Virus record (IMG/VR): IMGVR_UViG_3300046511_000086
Span: 1 to 21,647 of that record
From: a virus
Length of the DNA stretch: 21,647 nt
Reading direction: 5' to 3' (one strand)
Shown in pieces: positions 1 through 7,056 of the stretch (positions within the stretch are counted from its first letter, which is position 1; each line of letters opens with the position of its first letter). A model generated the notes under the pieces. That model ran no database searches and was not told the DNA's origin. It worked only from the letters and a program-made list of their open reading frames with translations. The position numbers were made by a program, and so were the translations under genes.

Positions 1-1018
1 CTGAGAGCTGATCCGTCTGCTGAGACAACGTCTTCTGAACCTGGGCGAACCCCTTGACGTGGTCACCTGCCTCCGAGACGGCCCCCGCTATACCCCGATG
101 CGCCCTGGCCAAGTCCTTGGCATTCTCACCTGTGGTGGTCAGGGCGGCCTGGTACGCGGGGATGGTCCCCATTGTCTTCTTTAGAGCTTCTGTGGTGGTC
201 TGACCGAGTGCATGGGCACCCTTACCAGAGACCTCGCTGAGCCACTGCATGGTGGCTCCAAGCCCTTCCTTGCCCATCTTCTGATTGACCGCGGCTTGCG
301 TGACGCCGAGGGCCGTCCATTCCTTGGTCTGAGCCAAGGTCGGGGCGGACAGGTGGATCATCGCCTGTCGGATGTCAACAGCAGACTGCGCCGCGGACAT
401 GCCGTGAGCAGTCATCGTCGCTTCAACGCTGGCCACGTCCGCAAAAGAGAGATGCATCTTGCCGGCCAGAGGCAAGATGGTTGCCATCGACTTGGAAAAG
501 TCGTCAAGGTTCGTCTTACCGAACGAGATGGCTTCTACCATCTGTGACGTCACCTTGGCCGCGTCCGTGGCTGGCCGGTGGTAGTCCTTGAGGATATCGG
601 TCACCGCGTTGACGACGTGCCCTAGATCAGCATGCTCGATCTTGGCTGCCTCTGCTGAGGCACGCAGAACCTTCAGGCCAGCCGCCCCGTGATACCCGGC
701 AGACTCTGCCACGTACATGCCCTCTGACAGAGCCTTGGCGCTGATACCGACGTCACCCGCCATCTTGAGCATGGCGTTGCCAACCGTCTTCAGGGCGCCG
801 GCCTGCTCACCCCCACTGGTCACCAGTCGGGTGGTGGACTTCTCGAAATCAGAAGCCATACTGACCGACTTGATCGCCACGGCTGCGATGCCTGCTACGG
901 CCAATGCACCCATAGCAGTCATGGCCTTCTGCAAGCTCCGGGCACTGGCCTCAGCCGAGGCGAATCCCGGAGCAGCCAGATTCCGACTGGTCACGACGAT
1001 GTCAATGACGTTTGCCAA
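1..1018 (-). CDS. Tape measure protein, N-terminal part (runs off the window)
   Basis: The reading frame starts at a TTG (1016-1018), two codon-lengths after the chaperone T stop, with an AGGAG-type ribosome-binding site about ten bases upstream. It stays open for 339 codons to the left edge. The protein begins MANVIDIVVTSRNLAAPGF and is rich in Ala, Ser, Met and Thr with long predicted helices. A short hydrophobic segment (AMGALAVAGIAAVAIKSV) falls near residues 35-52. This composition, the N-terminal conserved style (ASDFEKSTTRLVTSGGE) and the place directly after G/GT identify it as the tape measure protein, which sets tail length and passes DNA at infection. The TTG start is inferred from the ribosome-binding site; no ATG lies near the gene start. 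The C-terminal part, which often carries a peptidoglycan hydrolase, is outside the window. Confidence 0.9.
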   Translation of the reverse strand, partial: MANVIDIVVTSRNLAAPGFASAEASARSLQKAMTAMGALAVAGIAAVAIKSVSMASDFEKSTTRLVTSGGEQAGALKTVGNAMLKMAGDVGISAKALSEGMYVAESAGYHGAAGLKVLRASAEAAKIEHADLGHVVNAVTDILKDYHRPATDAAKVTSQMVEAISFGKTNLDDFSKSMATILPLAGKMHLSFADVASVEATMTAHGMSAAQSAVDIRQAMIHLSAPTLAQTKEWTALGVTQAAVNQKMGKEGLGATMQWLSEVSGKGAHALGQTTTEALKKTMGTIPAYQAALTTTGENAKDLARAHRGIAGAVSEAGDHVKGFAQVQKTLSQQTDQLS

Positions 1019-1021
1019 GGC

Positions 1022-1560
1022 TCAGCTCTCCTCTCTCCTGCCCATGGCTTCGATGTTCATCAACTGAAGAAGTTCCGCGTCCTCTTCCATGAGCGTCTTC
1101 AGCGTATATCCGCCGAATCGCTCAAGCGTGCTGAGAACGAAGTTCGCGAACTTCAGCTCTCTTGGTTCGGAGACAACACCGCCATCGGGAGCGAACCCTC
1201 CGGGAACGTCTCTCCAGAGTCGGACCCTCCGGGCAAAGGGGGCGCCACTCCAGAAACGGCCTCCGTCCATGCGGAGATGATGGCCATCACCAAAGACATG
1301 TCCTGTTGCTTCAGGCCGTCCACGGTCGCGGGGGTGGGCTCCCCTGCCGCGTTCTCGATGTTCCATGAGACCAGGGCCTCCGCCAGAACCTGAATAGACC
1401 GCTCCAGACGTTCCGTGGCGTGTTCCGGGCTCTCTGTAGACATTTCACTGAGGCCCAGCAGGGTTCCGATGCTGGCTGATGCCACAGTGACTTCTAGACC
1501 GTCCAGCTCGTGGTCTTTGAACTTGAGTCGGTACTGCTTTCGCTGCGGGACGAAGCCCAT
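1022..1560 (-). CDS. Tail assembly chaperone GT, made by -1 ribosomal frameshift
   Basis: This entry joins the G frame (from 1560) to an overlapping frame that ends at the TGA at 1022. The switch is at the canonical slip heptamer C CCT TTG (minus strand, 1240-1234). After slipping, the frame reads ARRVRLWRDVPGGF, then runs through ELKFANFVLSTLERFGGYTL to the end, about 179 residues. In siphoviruses the G and GT products are non-virion chaperones. They coat the tape measure and recruit tail tube protein, and their ratio matters. The T part has no convincing start of its own. The position between the tail tube genes and the tape measure is the classical one. The mechanism is well established for the family; its use here is inferred from the slip site and the frame layout. 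Confidence 0.88.
1153..1560 (-). CDS. Tail assembly chaperone G
   Basis: This is the 135-residue unshifted product, starting MGFVPQRKQYRLKFKDHELD at an ATG with GAGGCAGG upstream. It has a beta-rich N-terminus and a helical middle (RLERSIQVLAEALVSWNIEN), typical for tail chaperones. The low-complexity Pro/Gly/Ser end (SGVAPPLPGGSDSGE) contains the slip site. It acts in the cytoplasm during tail assembly together with the longer GT form. It lies downstream of a tail tube paralogue and upstream of the tape measure, as expected. Sequence similarity between such chaperones is weak, so the call rests mainly on position and the frameshift. Confidence 0.88.
   Translation of the reverse strand: MGFVPQRKQYRLKFKDHELDGLEVTVASASIGTLLGLSEMSTESPEHATERLERSIQVLAEALVSWNIENAAGEPTPATVDGLKQQDMSLVMAIISAWTEAVSGVAPPLPGGSDSGETFPEGSLPMAVLSPNQES
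1234..1240 (-). promoter_or_regulatory. Programmed -1 frameshift slip site CCCTTTG
   Basis: On the minus strand the heptamer reads C CCT TTG in the G frame and CCC TTT G after slipping, a perfect X XXY YYZ pattern. It lies inside the overlap of the G and T frames, and the shift direction (-1) is exactly the one needed to enter the T frame. I did not find a clear stimulatory pseudoknot by eye. Confidence 0.85.
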
Positions 1561-1593
1561 GTCAGCCTGCCTCTCGATCGTCGGGGTGGGGGT

Positions 1594-2001
1594 CTAACTC
1601 CAGGAAGGAGCAGTGCCATCGGCAAGGACCGCCGGCACGGACCAGGTCAACTCGCCCGTGTTGCTCCGGGTAAGAGCGTAGTCGGTGAGAAGCGTCTCAG
1701 CCGTCATGAACGGGGTCGCTCCGGAGATGGGCTGGATCTTCACCGTTCGGATAACCCGGGTACTCGGAATGGTCGCGAACACGACGTGGCTCGACGCGGT
1801 GTTGAACACGCCGTTGAACGTCGCGGAGTAGTCGGCTAGGAGCAACAGCCGCTCATGCGCGAATTTGTCGACGCCGGTCGTGTCCTGAACCGCAAACGGG
1901 GTGGAAAACTGGAAGTTCGTAACGTCGTTACTGATGGTCTGCGGGGAGCCCGCACTATCATCGATAATGACGGTGGCTCCAAGCCCTGTGACCTTGGCCA
2001 T
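1594..2001 (-). CDS. Short tail tube protein paralogue
   Basis: A 135-residue protein beginning MAKVTGLGATVIIDDSAGSP. It is clearly related to the 248-residue major tail protein at 2439-3185. Both start MAK..GLG, share FAHERL (residues 47-52 here, 43-48 there), then a VF..A.S.HVV..T.P.T.VI stretch and a DYA.TR motif. This copy lacks the last ~100 residues of the longer one. A beta-rich sequence fits a tail tube fold. It may be a minor tube subunit, a tube initiator or tip subunit, or a duplicate with its own role. It lies just upstream of the chaperone genes. The homology to the longer copy is seen directly; the exact role is inferred. Confidence 0.75.
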   Translation of the reverse strand: MAKVTGLGATVIIDDSAGSPQTISNDVTNFQFSTPFAVQDTTGVDKFAHERLLLLADYSATFNGVFNTASSHVVFATIPSTRVIRTVKIQPISGATPFMTAETLLTDYALTRSNTGELTWSVPAVLADGTAPSWS

Positions 2002-2004
2002 AGC

Positions 2005-2439
2005 CTAGCCTTTCTGAATCTCTGAGTTTATCCGGGCTTGGTTGCCCTGGAAGTCTTCGACCCATTCTGCCGCATTCGCGTGATAGAAACGCTGCCCGGA
2101 CGGATTGCCTCGCCAGTCGCCGTGACGTCGCACGTACACGTCAGGTCGGGTCCGGTGCTCCGAGAAGCACCGCTGAAACGGCTCGAACCGGAACACGGAC
2201 GTGCCTGCTCCGGTCTTAGCCTCCTTGAACGTCCGACCGGACATCCTGCGAATGTAGGCCGCCTGGTTCGCCCCGAGTACCGTCGACTCGTCCACGATGG
2301 TCTCCCACCCGTTCTGCCAGGCCTGACAACCGGCATCCTTGCACGCGGTGACGACCCCCGTGTCCCGGGAAGCGGAGATCCCGTACGTGATGTATTTCTC
2401 CACGGGGAGCATCGGCTCAACCCGGAACGGTTGCTGCAT
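2005..2439 (-). CDS. Conserved tail-region protein between the two tail tube genes
   Basis: A 144-residue soluble protein that starts MQQPFRVEPMLPVEKYITYG. Its ATG overlaps the TGA of the major tail gene by one base (TGATG), so the two are probably translationally coupled. Visible features are Cys at KDAGCQAWQNGW (around residues 33-44), many aromatic and Arg residues (FRFEPFQRCFSEHRTRPDVY) and the stretch HANAAEWVEDFQGNQARIN near the end. I recognise it as a kind of protein found in the tail region of actinophages but cannot assign a biochemical function. Its position between two tail tube paralogues suggests a role in tail assembly. Confidence 0.7.
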   Translation of the reverse strand: MQQPFRVEPMLPVEKYITYGISASRDTGVVTACKDAGCQAWQNGWETIVDESTVLGANQAAYIRRMSGRTFKEAKTGAGTSVFRFEPFQRCFSEHRTRPDVYVRRHGDWRGNPSGQRFYHANAAEWVEDFQGNQARINSEIQKG

Positions 2440-3185
2440 CAGAACTCCGAGGCTGTCAGGTTGCGGGTAAGGGACACGGCGAACGCCAGCGACGTGAAGC
2501 CGCCGGTCGTGACCGTACTGACGCGAACGTACTGACGGACCGTGGCAGTACCGCCCACAGCGATTCGCTGCGCCTGCGGCGTGGTGGAGGTGATCTGCGT
2601 GAATGCGCCCGAGGCGAGATCCGCGAACGTGCTGTTGTCTGCGCTGTCCTGGATCTTCACAGTGGCATCAGTCCCCGCGAAGCTGAACACGTGCAGGTAC
2701 GCCTGAAATCCGAAAGAGGACGGAGCGACGTCGTTCACAGACGTGCCCAACGTGGCCGCGACGTCAGTCCGCTTGCCGGCCGTCAGTTGCTGGCCCCACT
2801 CCAGCCCGTAGGCGTTCCCCTGAATGCTGATCGAGTTGGTGAGCATTCCATCGTTAGCACGAGTCGGGGCGTAGTCGATTTGCTTACCATTGAGCGAAGC
2901 CGCAGCACCACCCAGGACCGGCGTAATGAAGTAGCTAGCGATGACGTCTGTTCGGGGCAGGGTGGAGAGAACGACATGCTCAGAAGCCACGGCGTTGTCG
3001 AACACGGTAGTGAAGTCCATGGATCCGTCCCGCAGACCGCCCAGCCGCTCGTGTGCGAACTTATTGATGGCCGTCACATCCAGGGTGGCCACAGTTCCGG
3101 ACACACTGCCCAGTGCGTTGACGTCTCCGGACAGATCGTATCCGCTGATAAAGAACGCGTCACCTAGTCCGTTCTGCTTGGCCAT
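2439..3185 (-). CDS. Major tail tube protein with C-terminal beta domain
   Basis: A 248-residue protein starting MAKQNGLGDAFFISGYDLSG. Its ATG has a strong AAGGAGGT ribosome-binding site nine bases upstream, as expected for an abundant virion protein. Residues 1-135 match the short paralogue at 1594-2001, including FAHERL and DYAPTR. Residues ~155-248 form an extra beta-rich domain (YLHVFSFAGTDATVKIQDSA, then QYVRVSTVTTGGF) like the added surface domains seen on many tail tube subunits. It should polymerise into the tail tube. The start lies 26 bases inside the preceding membrane/zinc gene. The call is based on position, paralogy and composition. Confidence 0.82.
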   Translation of the reverse strand: MAKQNGLGDAFFISGYDLSGDVNALGSVSGTVATLDVTAINKFAHERLGGLRDGSMDFTTVFDNAVASEHVVLSTLPRTDVIASYFITPVLGGAAASLNGKQIDYAPTRANDGMLTNSISIQGNAYGLEWGQQLTAGKRTDVAATLGTSVNDVAPSSFGFQAYLHVFSFAGTDATVKIQDSADNSTFADLASGAFTQITSTTPQAQRIAVGGTATVRQYVRVSTVTTGGFTSLAFAVSLTRNLTASEF

Positions 3186-3441
3186 TACCGCTTACCTCCT
3201 TGATATCCTCTGCGCTCGGGGCGCCGGTCGGGTGATGCTTGCTGCAAACGAAGTATCCGCTACCGTCCCCCAAAGGGAACTTACCGATACGGTTACACCG
3301 CCGGACCGGGCAATTGTGCTTCCACAGCACAGTGGCTGCTGCCGCAATAAGTCCAAGATCACTAGCGAATCCTGACCACCACAGATACCAGGGACCCGTG
3401 GAGTCATCGGTACCGAGGAAGTGCAAGGCCCAACCCATCAC
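3160..3441 (-). CDS. Small membrane protein with a Cys/His knuckle
   Basis: About 92-93 residues; the start is either GTG at 3441 (GTGA overlap with the upstream stop) or ATG at 3438. A hydrophobic aromatic stretch (WYLWWSGFASDLGLIAAAAT, residues ~18-37) is a likely single membrane span. It is followed by a putative metal site with C44, C49, C66 and H69/H70 (HNCPVRRCNRIG ... YFVCSKHHP). The tail is polar. Proteins of this shape recur among tail genes of actinophages, but I know of no established function. It sits between the tail terminator and the tail tube gene, which is odd for a membrane protein. The gene end overlaps the tail tube start by 26 bases. Confidence 0.75.
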   Translation of the reverse strand: MMGWALHFLGTDDSTGPWYLWWSGFASDLGLIAAAATVLWKHNCPVRRCNRIGKFPLGDGSGYFVCSKHHPTGAPSAEDIKEVSGNGQAERTR

Positions 3442-3896
3442 GGCGCCTCCGTCCAGACGTCGTTCACGATGATGGGGAGGGTGATGACGAACGCCCGGAA
3501 CTTCTTGCCATCCTGATCAAGGTAGCCTGCGTTACACCGGAGCTTGGTTCCCGACTCCCCGAACAGATCAACGTCCCTGACGATCCCGCCCAACGTGAAC
3601 GCCCCTGCGTACTGCGTCATGAGCGCGTCTGCGGCTTTCATCAGGGCGGGATCAATGGCGTCATAGGGCTGGGACAGAAAGTCCAGATAGAGACGGATTG
3701 TGTAGACGAGACTGATAGTGACCGCGTTGAGCCCGCTTCCTCCGGGAAACGGCTCGATGGTCTGCAACCAGATGGCTACGTTGAGCCCGTTCCCGGGTGC
3801 GTTCTTCGGCTCGTGACCGTTGACGGTCTCGAACATGCCCGTAGCAGCCGCGTGGGAGATCAGTTGAGCAGCGATGCCGTCTGCGTCAATGGCCAT
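3438..3896 (-). CDS. Tail terminator protein
   Basis: A 152-residue protein, MAIDADGIAAQLISHAAATG. An N-terminal helix is followed by strands (NVAIWLQTIEPFPG; VTISLVYTIRLYLDFLS), a helical segment (DPALMKAADALMTQYAGAF) and C-terminal strands (FRAFVITLPIIVNDVW). This matches the lambda gpU / HK97 gp10-type terminator pattern, and the gene lies between the neck protein and the tail tube gene. The product caps the tail tube so that it can join the head. Its ATG overlaps the preceding stop (TGATG). Assigned from position and secondary-structure pattern. Confidence 0.75.
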   Translation of the reverse strand: MAIDADGIAAQLISHAAATGMFETVNGHEPKNAPGNGLNVAIWLQTIEPFPGGSGLNAVTISLVYTIRLYLDFLSQPYDAIDPALMKAADALMTQYAGAFTLGGIVRDVDLFGESGTKLRCNAGYLDQDGKKFRAFVITLPIIVNDVWTEAP

Positions 3897-4279
3897 CAGT
3901 TCATCCTGAACAGGAATTTGGGGAGCGTACGGACAGCGATCCGTATCGACTCCTTTTCAAGGCGGTCCTTGACCTTCCGGAACGTGCCGTATCCCTTGAA
4001 CCGGGTCGTCTGATTGCGACTGGACGTGCCTTCCAGCCACGGGCCGTAGACCACGCCACCATCCGTGACCACGTCTACGAAGTTCGCACGCCCTTCAACA
4101 CGCACCTGCGACTCGTAGTATCCGGTCGGGTTCTGCAAGACCTCATGCAGGGTCTCCAGGACCATTTCCTTGCCCCGTTCGGCAATCCGGTACCGCATTT
4201 CGATCTCATACTCGTGGAGGGCTCGAAACGCCCTGCCGTCGAACATGGGACCGCGGGCATGCGACTCGAATTCAGGCAC
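3896..4279 (-). CDS. HK97 gp10-like neck / tail-completion protein
   Basis: A 127-residue protein from a GTG start. It has a long helix (YEIEMRYRIAERGKEMVLET), then the characteristic GYYESQV...VVTDGGVVYGPWLEGTSSR block and an Arg/Lys-rich end (GTFRKVKDRLEKESIRIAV). The YGPWLEG motif is the usual signature of the gp10-like minor tail/neck family, whose members help connect head and tail. It lies between the adaptor and the terminator, as in other siphoviruses. Confidence 0.8.
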   Translation of the reverse strand: MPEFESHARGPMFDGRAFRALHEYEIEMRYRIAERGKEMVLETLHEVLQNPTGYYESQVRVEGRANFVDVVTDGGVVYGPWLEGTSSRNQTTRFKGYGTFRKVKDRLEKESIRIAVRTLPKFLFRMN

Positions 4280-4281
4280 CG

Positions 4282-5352
4282 TTATACCGTCCTCTTTCGG
4301 GCCTTACGGCCGTACAGGGTGAACGCCTGTTCCCGGAGCCTGTCCAACCCCATCCCGATGTTCCCCTTCTTGCTGGGACCGCTGCCCTGAACCGTGGCGT
4401 AGGCGCCCTGCTCCATGGCAAGCTCTACGGTCGCCTCGCCTACCGCAAGCTGGCGGATCAGGGAAGGGACTGCGTGAACGTTGACGGTCGAGGCGATCAG
4501 GTGGGTAGCCGCGACCGTTCCCTGTGCCCCCCGGGTGACCGTAAGAAGCCGGCTTACGAAGACCGTGGAGCCCGTGTGCGCAGACAGAACCGTACCGTCC
4601 CACGCACGCTTCACCGTCAGGTTGTTACCGGTAACGTCCACCACCAACATGCGCTCTCCGTCAAGGGTGACTACCTCGTTTACGAAGAACTTCGTCCCGT
4701 CCGTGACGGCCAGGATGTTGTCTGAGGTGAGCACAGTGCCGACACCTGCGCCTTGCTGCGTCTGGCCGCTGGTGACGTTGGCTCGTTCGGTGACGAGAAG
4801 ACGCTCCGTACCGATCAGAAGCAGGTCTCCGACACCGATGGCCGCCCCGTTAGTGACCGTGGCCGCAGTGCCGGTGGTGTCCGTGAGCGCTACCGCCAGC
4901 GTTCCGCCTGGACGGGTGTCGATGCCGAATCCGTAGGTGCCCGTGATGGCGACGTCGCGCTGCGGGGTGTTCCCCCGACCGAAAGACTCACTGCTTGAGC
5001 GATTCAGTTCCATGTACGTGAACGGCGGAGTGTACTGGGGGTGGCCCCAGAAGATGTTCGCGTTGTTGATGACATGGCCCCCGCTGGTGGCCACCGGAAC
5101 GTTCACAGTGACGTCAGCAAGTTCGGCTTCATCGAACCAAATGCGCCATGGGTAGGCGTACTGGAAACTCGGCCAATCCCAGAAATGCGTGGTGTCAGTC
5201 GGGTAGAAGACGCGGTGCATCAGCCCATCAATGGTCCGCGATGCGGCTTCGATGGCGCGATCCAGCTGCACGTTGTTACGCGCGGTCTGCTTGTAGTCCA
5301 AGGCAGACTTTACGTCCTCACGCGTGCAGTACACGGGAGTGCTGATGGTCAC
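4282..5352 (-). CDS. Head-tail adaptor with an inserted beta-rich domain
   Basis: A 356-residue protein starting with GTG. The first ~60 residues (YCTREDVKSALDYKQTARNN, then LDRAIEAASRTIDGLMHRVF) match the helical opening of gp6/gp15-type adaptors that bind under the portal. A C-terminal helical part (PSLIRQLAVGEATVELAMEQ) resumes the adaptor-like pattern. Between them, about residues 145-290, is a Thr/Val/Gly-rich region with repeated strand-turn units (VGDLLLIGTERLLV; VNEVVTLDGERMLVV), which makes the protein far longer than a plain adaptor (~100-200 residues). The insertion probably forms a surface domain on the neck. The adaptor role is inferred from position and the N-terminus. Confidence 0.75.
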   Translation of the reverse strand: MTISTPVYCTREDVKSALDYKQTARNNVQLDRAIEAASRTIDGLMHRVFYPTDTTHFWDWPSFQYAYPWRIWFDEAELADVTVNVPVATSGGHVINNANIFWGHPQYTPPFTYMELNRSSSESFGRGNTPQRDVAITGTYGFGIDTRPGGTLAVALTDTTGTAATVTNGAAIGVGDLLLIGTERLLVTERANVTSGQTQQGAGVGTVLTSDNILAVTDGTKFFVNEVVTLDGERMLVVDVTGNNLTVKRAWDGTVLSAHTGSTVFVSRLLTVTRGAQGTVAATHLIASTVNVHAVPSLIRQLAVGEATVELAMEQGAYATVQGSGPSKKGNIGMGLDRLREQAFTLYGRKARKRTV

Positions 5353-5383
5353 TGCGTCCCCTACCGTTGACTCGCTTACTGTC

Positions 5384-5464
5384 CTAGGGCACCAGGCCCC
5401 GGATCAGGGATGAGATGTAGTTGTTGAACACAGAGTAGCTGATCGGGAGTCTGCTACTCCAGCC
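5384..5464 (-). other. In-frame extension after the UAG stop of the upstream structural gene
   Basis: The 5465 gene ends in TAG (5465-5467), but its frame stays open for 26 more codons to a second TAG (5384-5386). The encoded stretch, GWSSRLPISYSVFNNYISSL then IRGLVP, is protein-like and hydrophobic. It may be a readthrough tail, or the remnant of a tiny hydrophobic gene starting at the GTG of VFNNYISSL. No ribosome-binding site precedes that GTG. The remaining 31 bases up to the adaptor start hold only its leader. A 7-bp inverted repeat (gagtagc/gctactc) also lies here. Confidence 0.3.
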
Positions 5465-6217
5465 CTACGCCTCGGCCCAGATGTAGCCGAGGTTCCACAA
5501 CTGGTCTACGTCACCTGCGAGTACCTGACGCATGCACACACCCTCTCCGGGTGCGAACATGAACGACGCCCCCGGCGGAGGGCCAATGTTCCCGATGCTG
5601 CTCAGCCCCGAACCAGCCGAAGTGATGATAGGCGGGATCCCGCCCAACGTGGTTCCGGTAGTGGTGACGGTCGGATTCGTGATCCGAACCTCAGCGATTG
5701 AGTTGGGGGCAGCTGAGGAGAATTTATTGATGTTGGCGCCGGACGTCAGAGCACCCGCACTTGACGCCGAGATTCGGAACGACTCCATGGAGTTAAGGGC
5801 CGTCGTGGCTGCCCCCGCCCAGGGGATGATGAAGATCTGATAGAGGGTGATGGTTTTCCCGCTACCGACCGGATTGAACAGGGACAGGTAGTTGTACGTA
5901 GCCGCAGTCTGTCCCGGCAGGTTCGAGAACGACTGAGTGTAGAAGTTCGCACCCACGGGGACGCCCGGAACGGCGGTCACGGTGCCGCTCACGGCCTGCG
6001 TACCCGTGGGGGTGGCCGTCACCGTTCCGGTGACCGTCTGAGTGCCTGACGGGACGGTCGTCACCGTACCGGAAACGGGGAACGTGGCCGGCGAGGTGAC
6101 CGCTACGTTCTGCGTCCCGCTGGGCGTGGTGGTGAGACTTCCGCTTACCGGCAGCGGATTGGGACCGTCCACAGACACGTGCGTAGGTACGGTGACCATG
6201 GTGGCGAATACAGGCAT
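5465..6217 (-). CDS. Repeat-containing virion protein (possible head fibre or adhesin)
   Basis: A 250-residue protein, MPVFATMVTVPTHVSVDG. Residues ~24-83 hold short Thr/Val/Gly repeats (PVSGSLTTTPSGTQNV; PVSGTVTTVPSGTQTV; TGTVTATPTGTQAV; SGTVTAVPG) with a period of about 12-22 residues, suggesting a repetitive beta structure. The C-terminal ~160 residues form a non-repetitive beta-rich globular domain (SGKTITLYQIFIIPWAG; GASFMFAPGEGVCMRQVLAG) ending LWNLGYIWAEA. It lacks a signal peptide and metal motifs. Shaft-plus-globular-head architecture and a place among structural genes suggest a surface fibre, decoration or host-binding protein. The function is inferred; the repeats are seen directly. 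Confidence 0.65.
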   Translation of the reverse strand: MPVFATMVTVPTHVSVDGPNPLPVSGSLTTTPSGTQNVAVTSPATFPVSGTVTTVPSGTQTVTGTVTATPTGTQAVSGTVTAVPGVPVGANFYTQSFSNLPGQTAATYNYLSLFNPVGSGKTITLYQIFIIPWAGAATTALNSMESFRISASSAGALTSGANINKFSSAAPNSIAEVRITNPTVTTTGTTLGGIPPIITSAGSGLSSIGNIGPPPGASFMFAPGEGVCMRQVLAGDVDQLWNLGYIWAEA

Positions 6218-6221
6218 TACG

Positions 6222-6503
6222 TCACCAGCTCGTCAGTCGGGCAAACCCATTGGCGCTAGCCCAGATGCCGTCAACCTGCCCCGCGTACATCGGGGAAGTG
6301 AATTCGAACAACGCTCCGGGGGCAAGCTGAAACTTGTAGCTAGTGGTGCTGGCCGTGGCTCCGAACTTGACGTACAGAACCGCCGTGCTTTCGTTGAAGA
6401 TGGTGCGCATGCGGTCGTTGCTGGATACAGCGAACAGGGTAACGCTGGTTGCAGAGGAGGCGACGCTCGTGGTGGTAGCGGTCGTCGCCTGGGTAACGGT
6501 CAT
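6222..6503 (-). CDS. Small beta-rich virion-associated protein
   Basis: A 93-residue protein starting MTVTQATTATTTSVASSATS, with GGGAGAG upstream of the ATG. The sequence is Thr/Ser/Val-rich, then NDRMRTIFNESTAVLYVKFG and LAPGALFEFTSPMYAGQVDG. The short strands and the GALFEF..P.YAG.V.G pattern resemble small beta-sandwich modules of phage capsid or fibre components. It ends four bases before the start of the repeat-containing virion protein, so the two are probably co-translated and may act together. No enzymatic motif is seen. Confidence 0.65.
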   Translation of the reverse strand: MTVTQATTATTTSVASSATSVTLFAVSSNDRMRTIFNESTAVLYVKFGATASTTSYKFQLAPGALFEFTSPMYAGQVDGIWASANGFARLTSW

Positions 6504-6515
6504 ACGCTCTCCCTA

Positions 6516-6734
6516 CTACATGCCGGAATGGACTTCCGGATCCCAGTCGTTCGGGTAGGACCAGCCGTCGTACGGGCAGTACCAGACACCAGGCTGGTTG
6601 GGCGGACCGAGACGCAACGGTTCCCCATCATTGGGGCACGCCAAGGGCACCTGTGTGCGGTAGTAGTCGACGTACGACGCTTGCAGCGCCAGGGTCGAGT
6701 ACAAATCCCAACCGGTAACCCCTCCCGTTGCCAT
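6516..6734 (-). CDS. Small zinc-ribbon protein downstream of the capsid genes
   Basis: A 72-residue protein whose ATG overlaps the preceding TGA (TGATG). The N-terminal helix (GWDLYSTLALQASYVDYYRT) is followed by two CP.DG knuckles, LACPNDGEPL and WYCPYDGWSYP. Each carries a single Cys, so a full four-ligand site would need other residues (Asp or His) or a dimer. Proteins of this form are frequent in actinophage head regions, but the function is unknown to me. It may be a small head-completion or accessory virion protein. Confidence 0.7.
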   Translation of the reverse strand: MATGGVTGWDLYSTLALQASYVDYYRTQVPLACPNDGEPLRLGPPNQPGVWYCPYDGWSYPNDWDPEVHSGM

Positions 6735-6982
6735 CAGGAAGTCCCGGCGTCCTTGAACTTGTCGGGCATCGACGCCTCGGGCTCAACCGCCGGAGTAGTG
6801 GCCTTGGCAGGAGTGGCCTTGGCAGGAGCCGTCTTCTTGGCGTTCTTCTTGAGGGGCTCCACGAGGAAGCGGTCGAGTTCCGTCGAACCGACCTCAGGGT
6901 CCCGAGGGTGGATGACGCTGTGCACGACGCTTACGACTTCCTCCCACGCGTTGGACGCTCCGGCGATCGTTGCCTTGGGCAT
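6734..6982 (-). CDS. Small protein with a Lys/Ala/Pro-rich tail
   Basis: An 82-residue protein starting MPKATIAGASNAWEEVVSVV. The first ~45 residues look folded (VIHPRDPEVGSTELDRFLVE). The rest is low-complexity with repeats (KKTAPAKATPAKATTPA), probably disordered and basic, and the end is acidic. Such tails can bind DNA or other virion proteins. It lies between the putative decoration genes and the zinc-ribbon gene. I do not recognise a family. Confidence 0.65.
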   Translation of the reverse strand: MPKATIAGASNAWEEVVSVVHSVIHPRDPEVGSTELDRFLVEPLKKNAKKTAPAKATPAKATTPAVEPEASMPDKFKDAGTS

Positions 6983-7005
6983 TCCCTTGATCCTCTCTAC
7001 GGGTC

Positions 7006-7035
7006 GGGCCGACGTTCCACGTGGACCGTCGGCCC
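7006..7035. repeat. Near-perfect 30-base palindrome between two structural genes
   Basis: Reading inwards, nine base pairs (gggccgacg / cgtcggccc) are followed by one mismatch and then ccacgtgg at the centre. It lies between the stop at 7057 and the start at 6982. It has no T-run on the minus-strand side, so it may be an RNA-stabilising or attenuating stem rather than a classical terminator, or a protein-binding palindrome. Confidence 0.6.
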
Positions 7036-7056
7036 TTCCAGTCTGTCACGCTGCGA

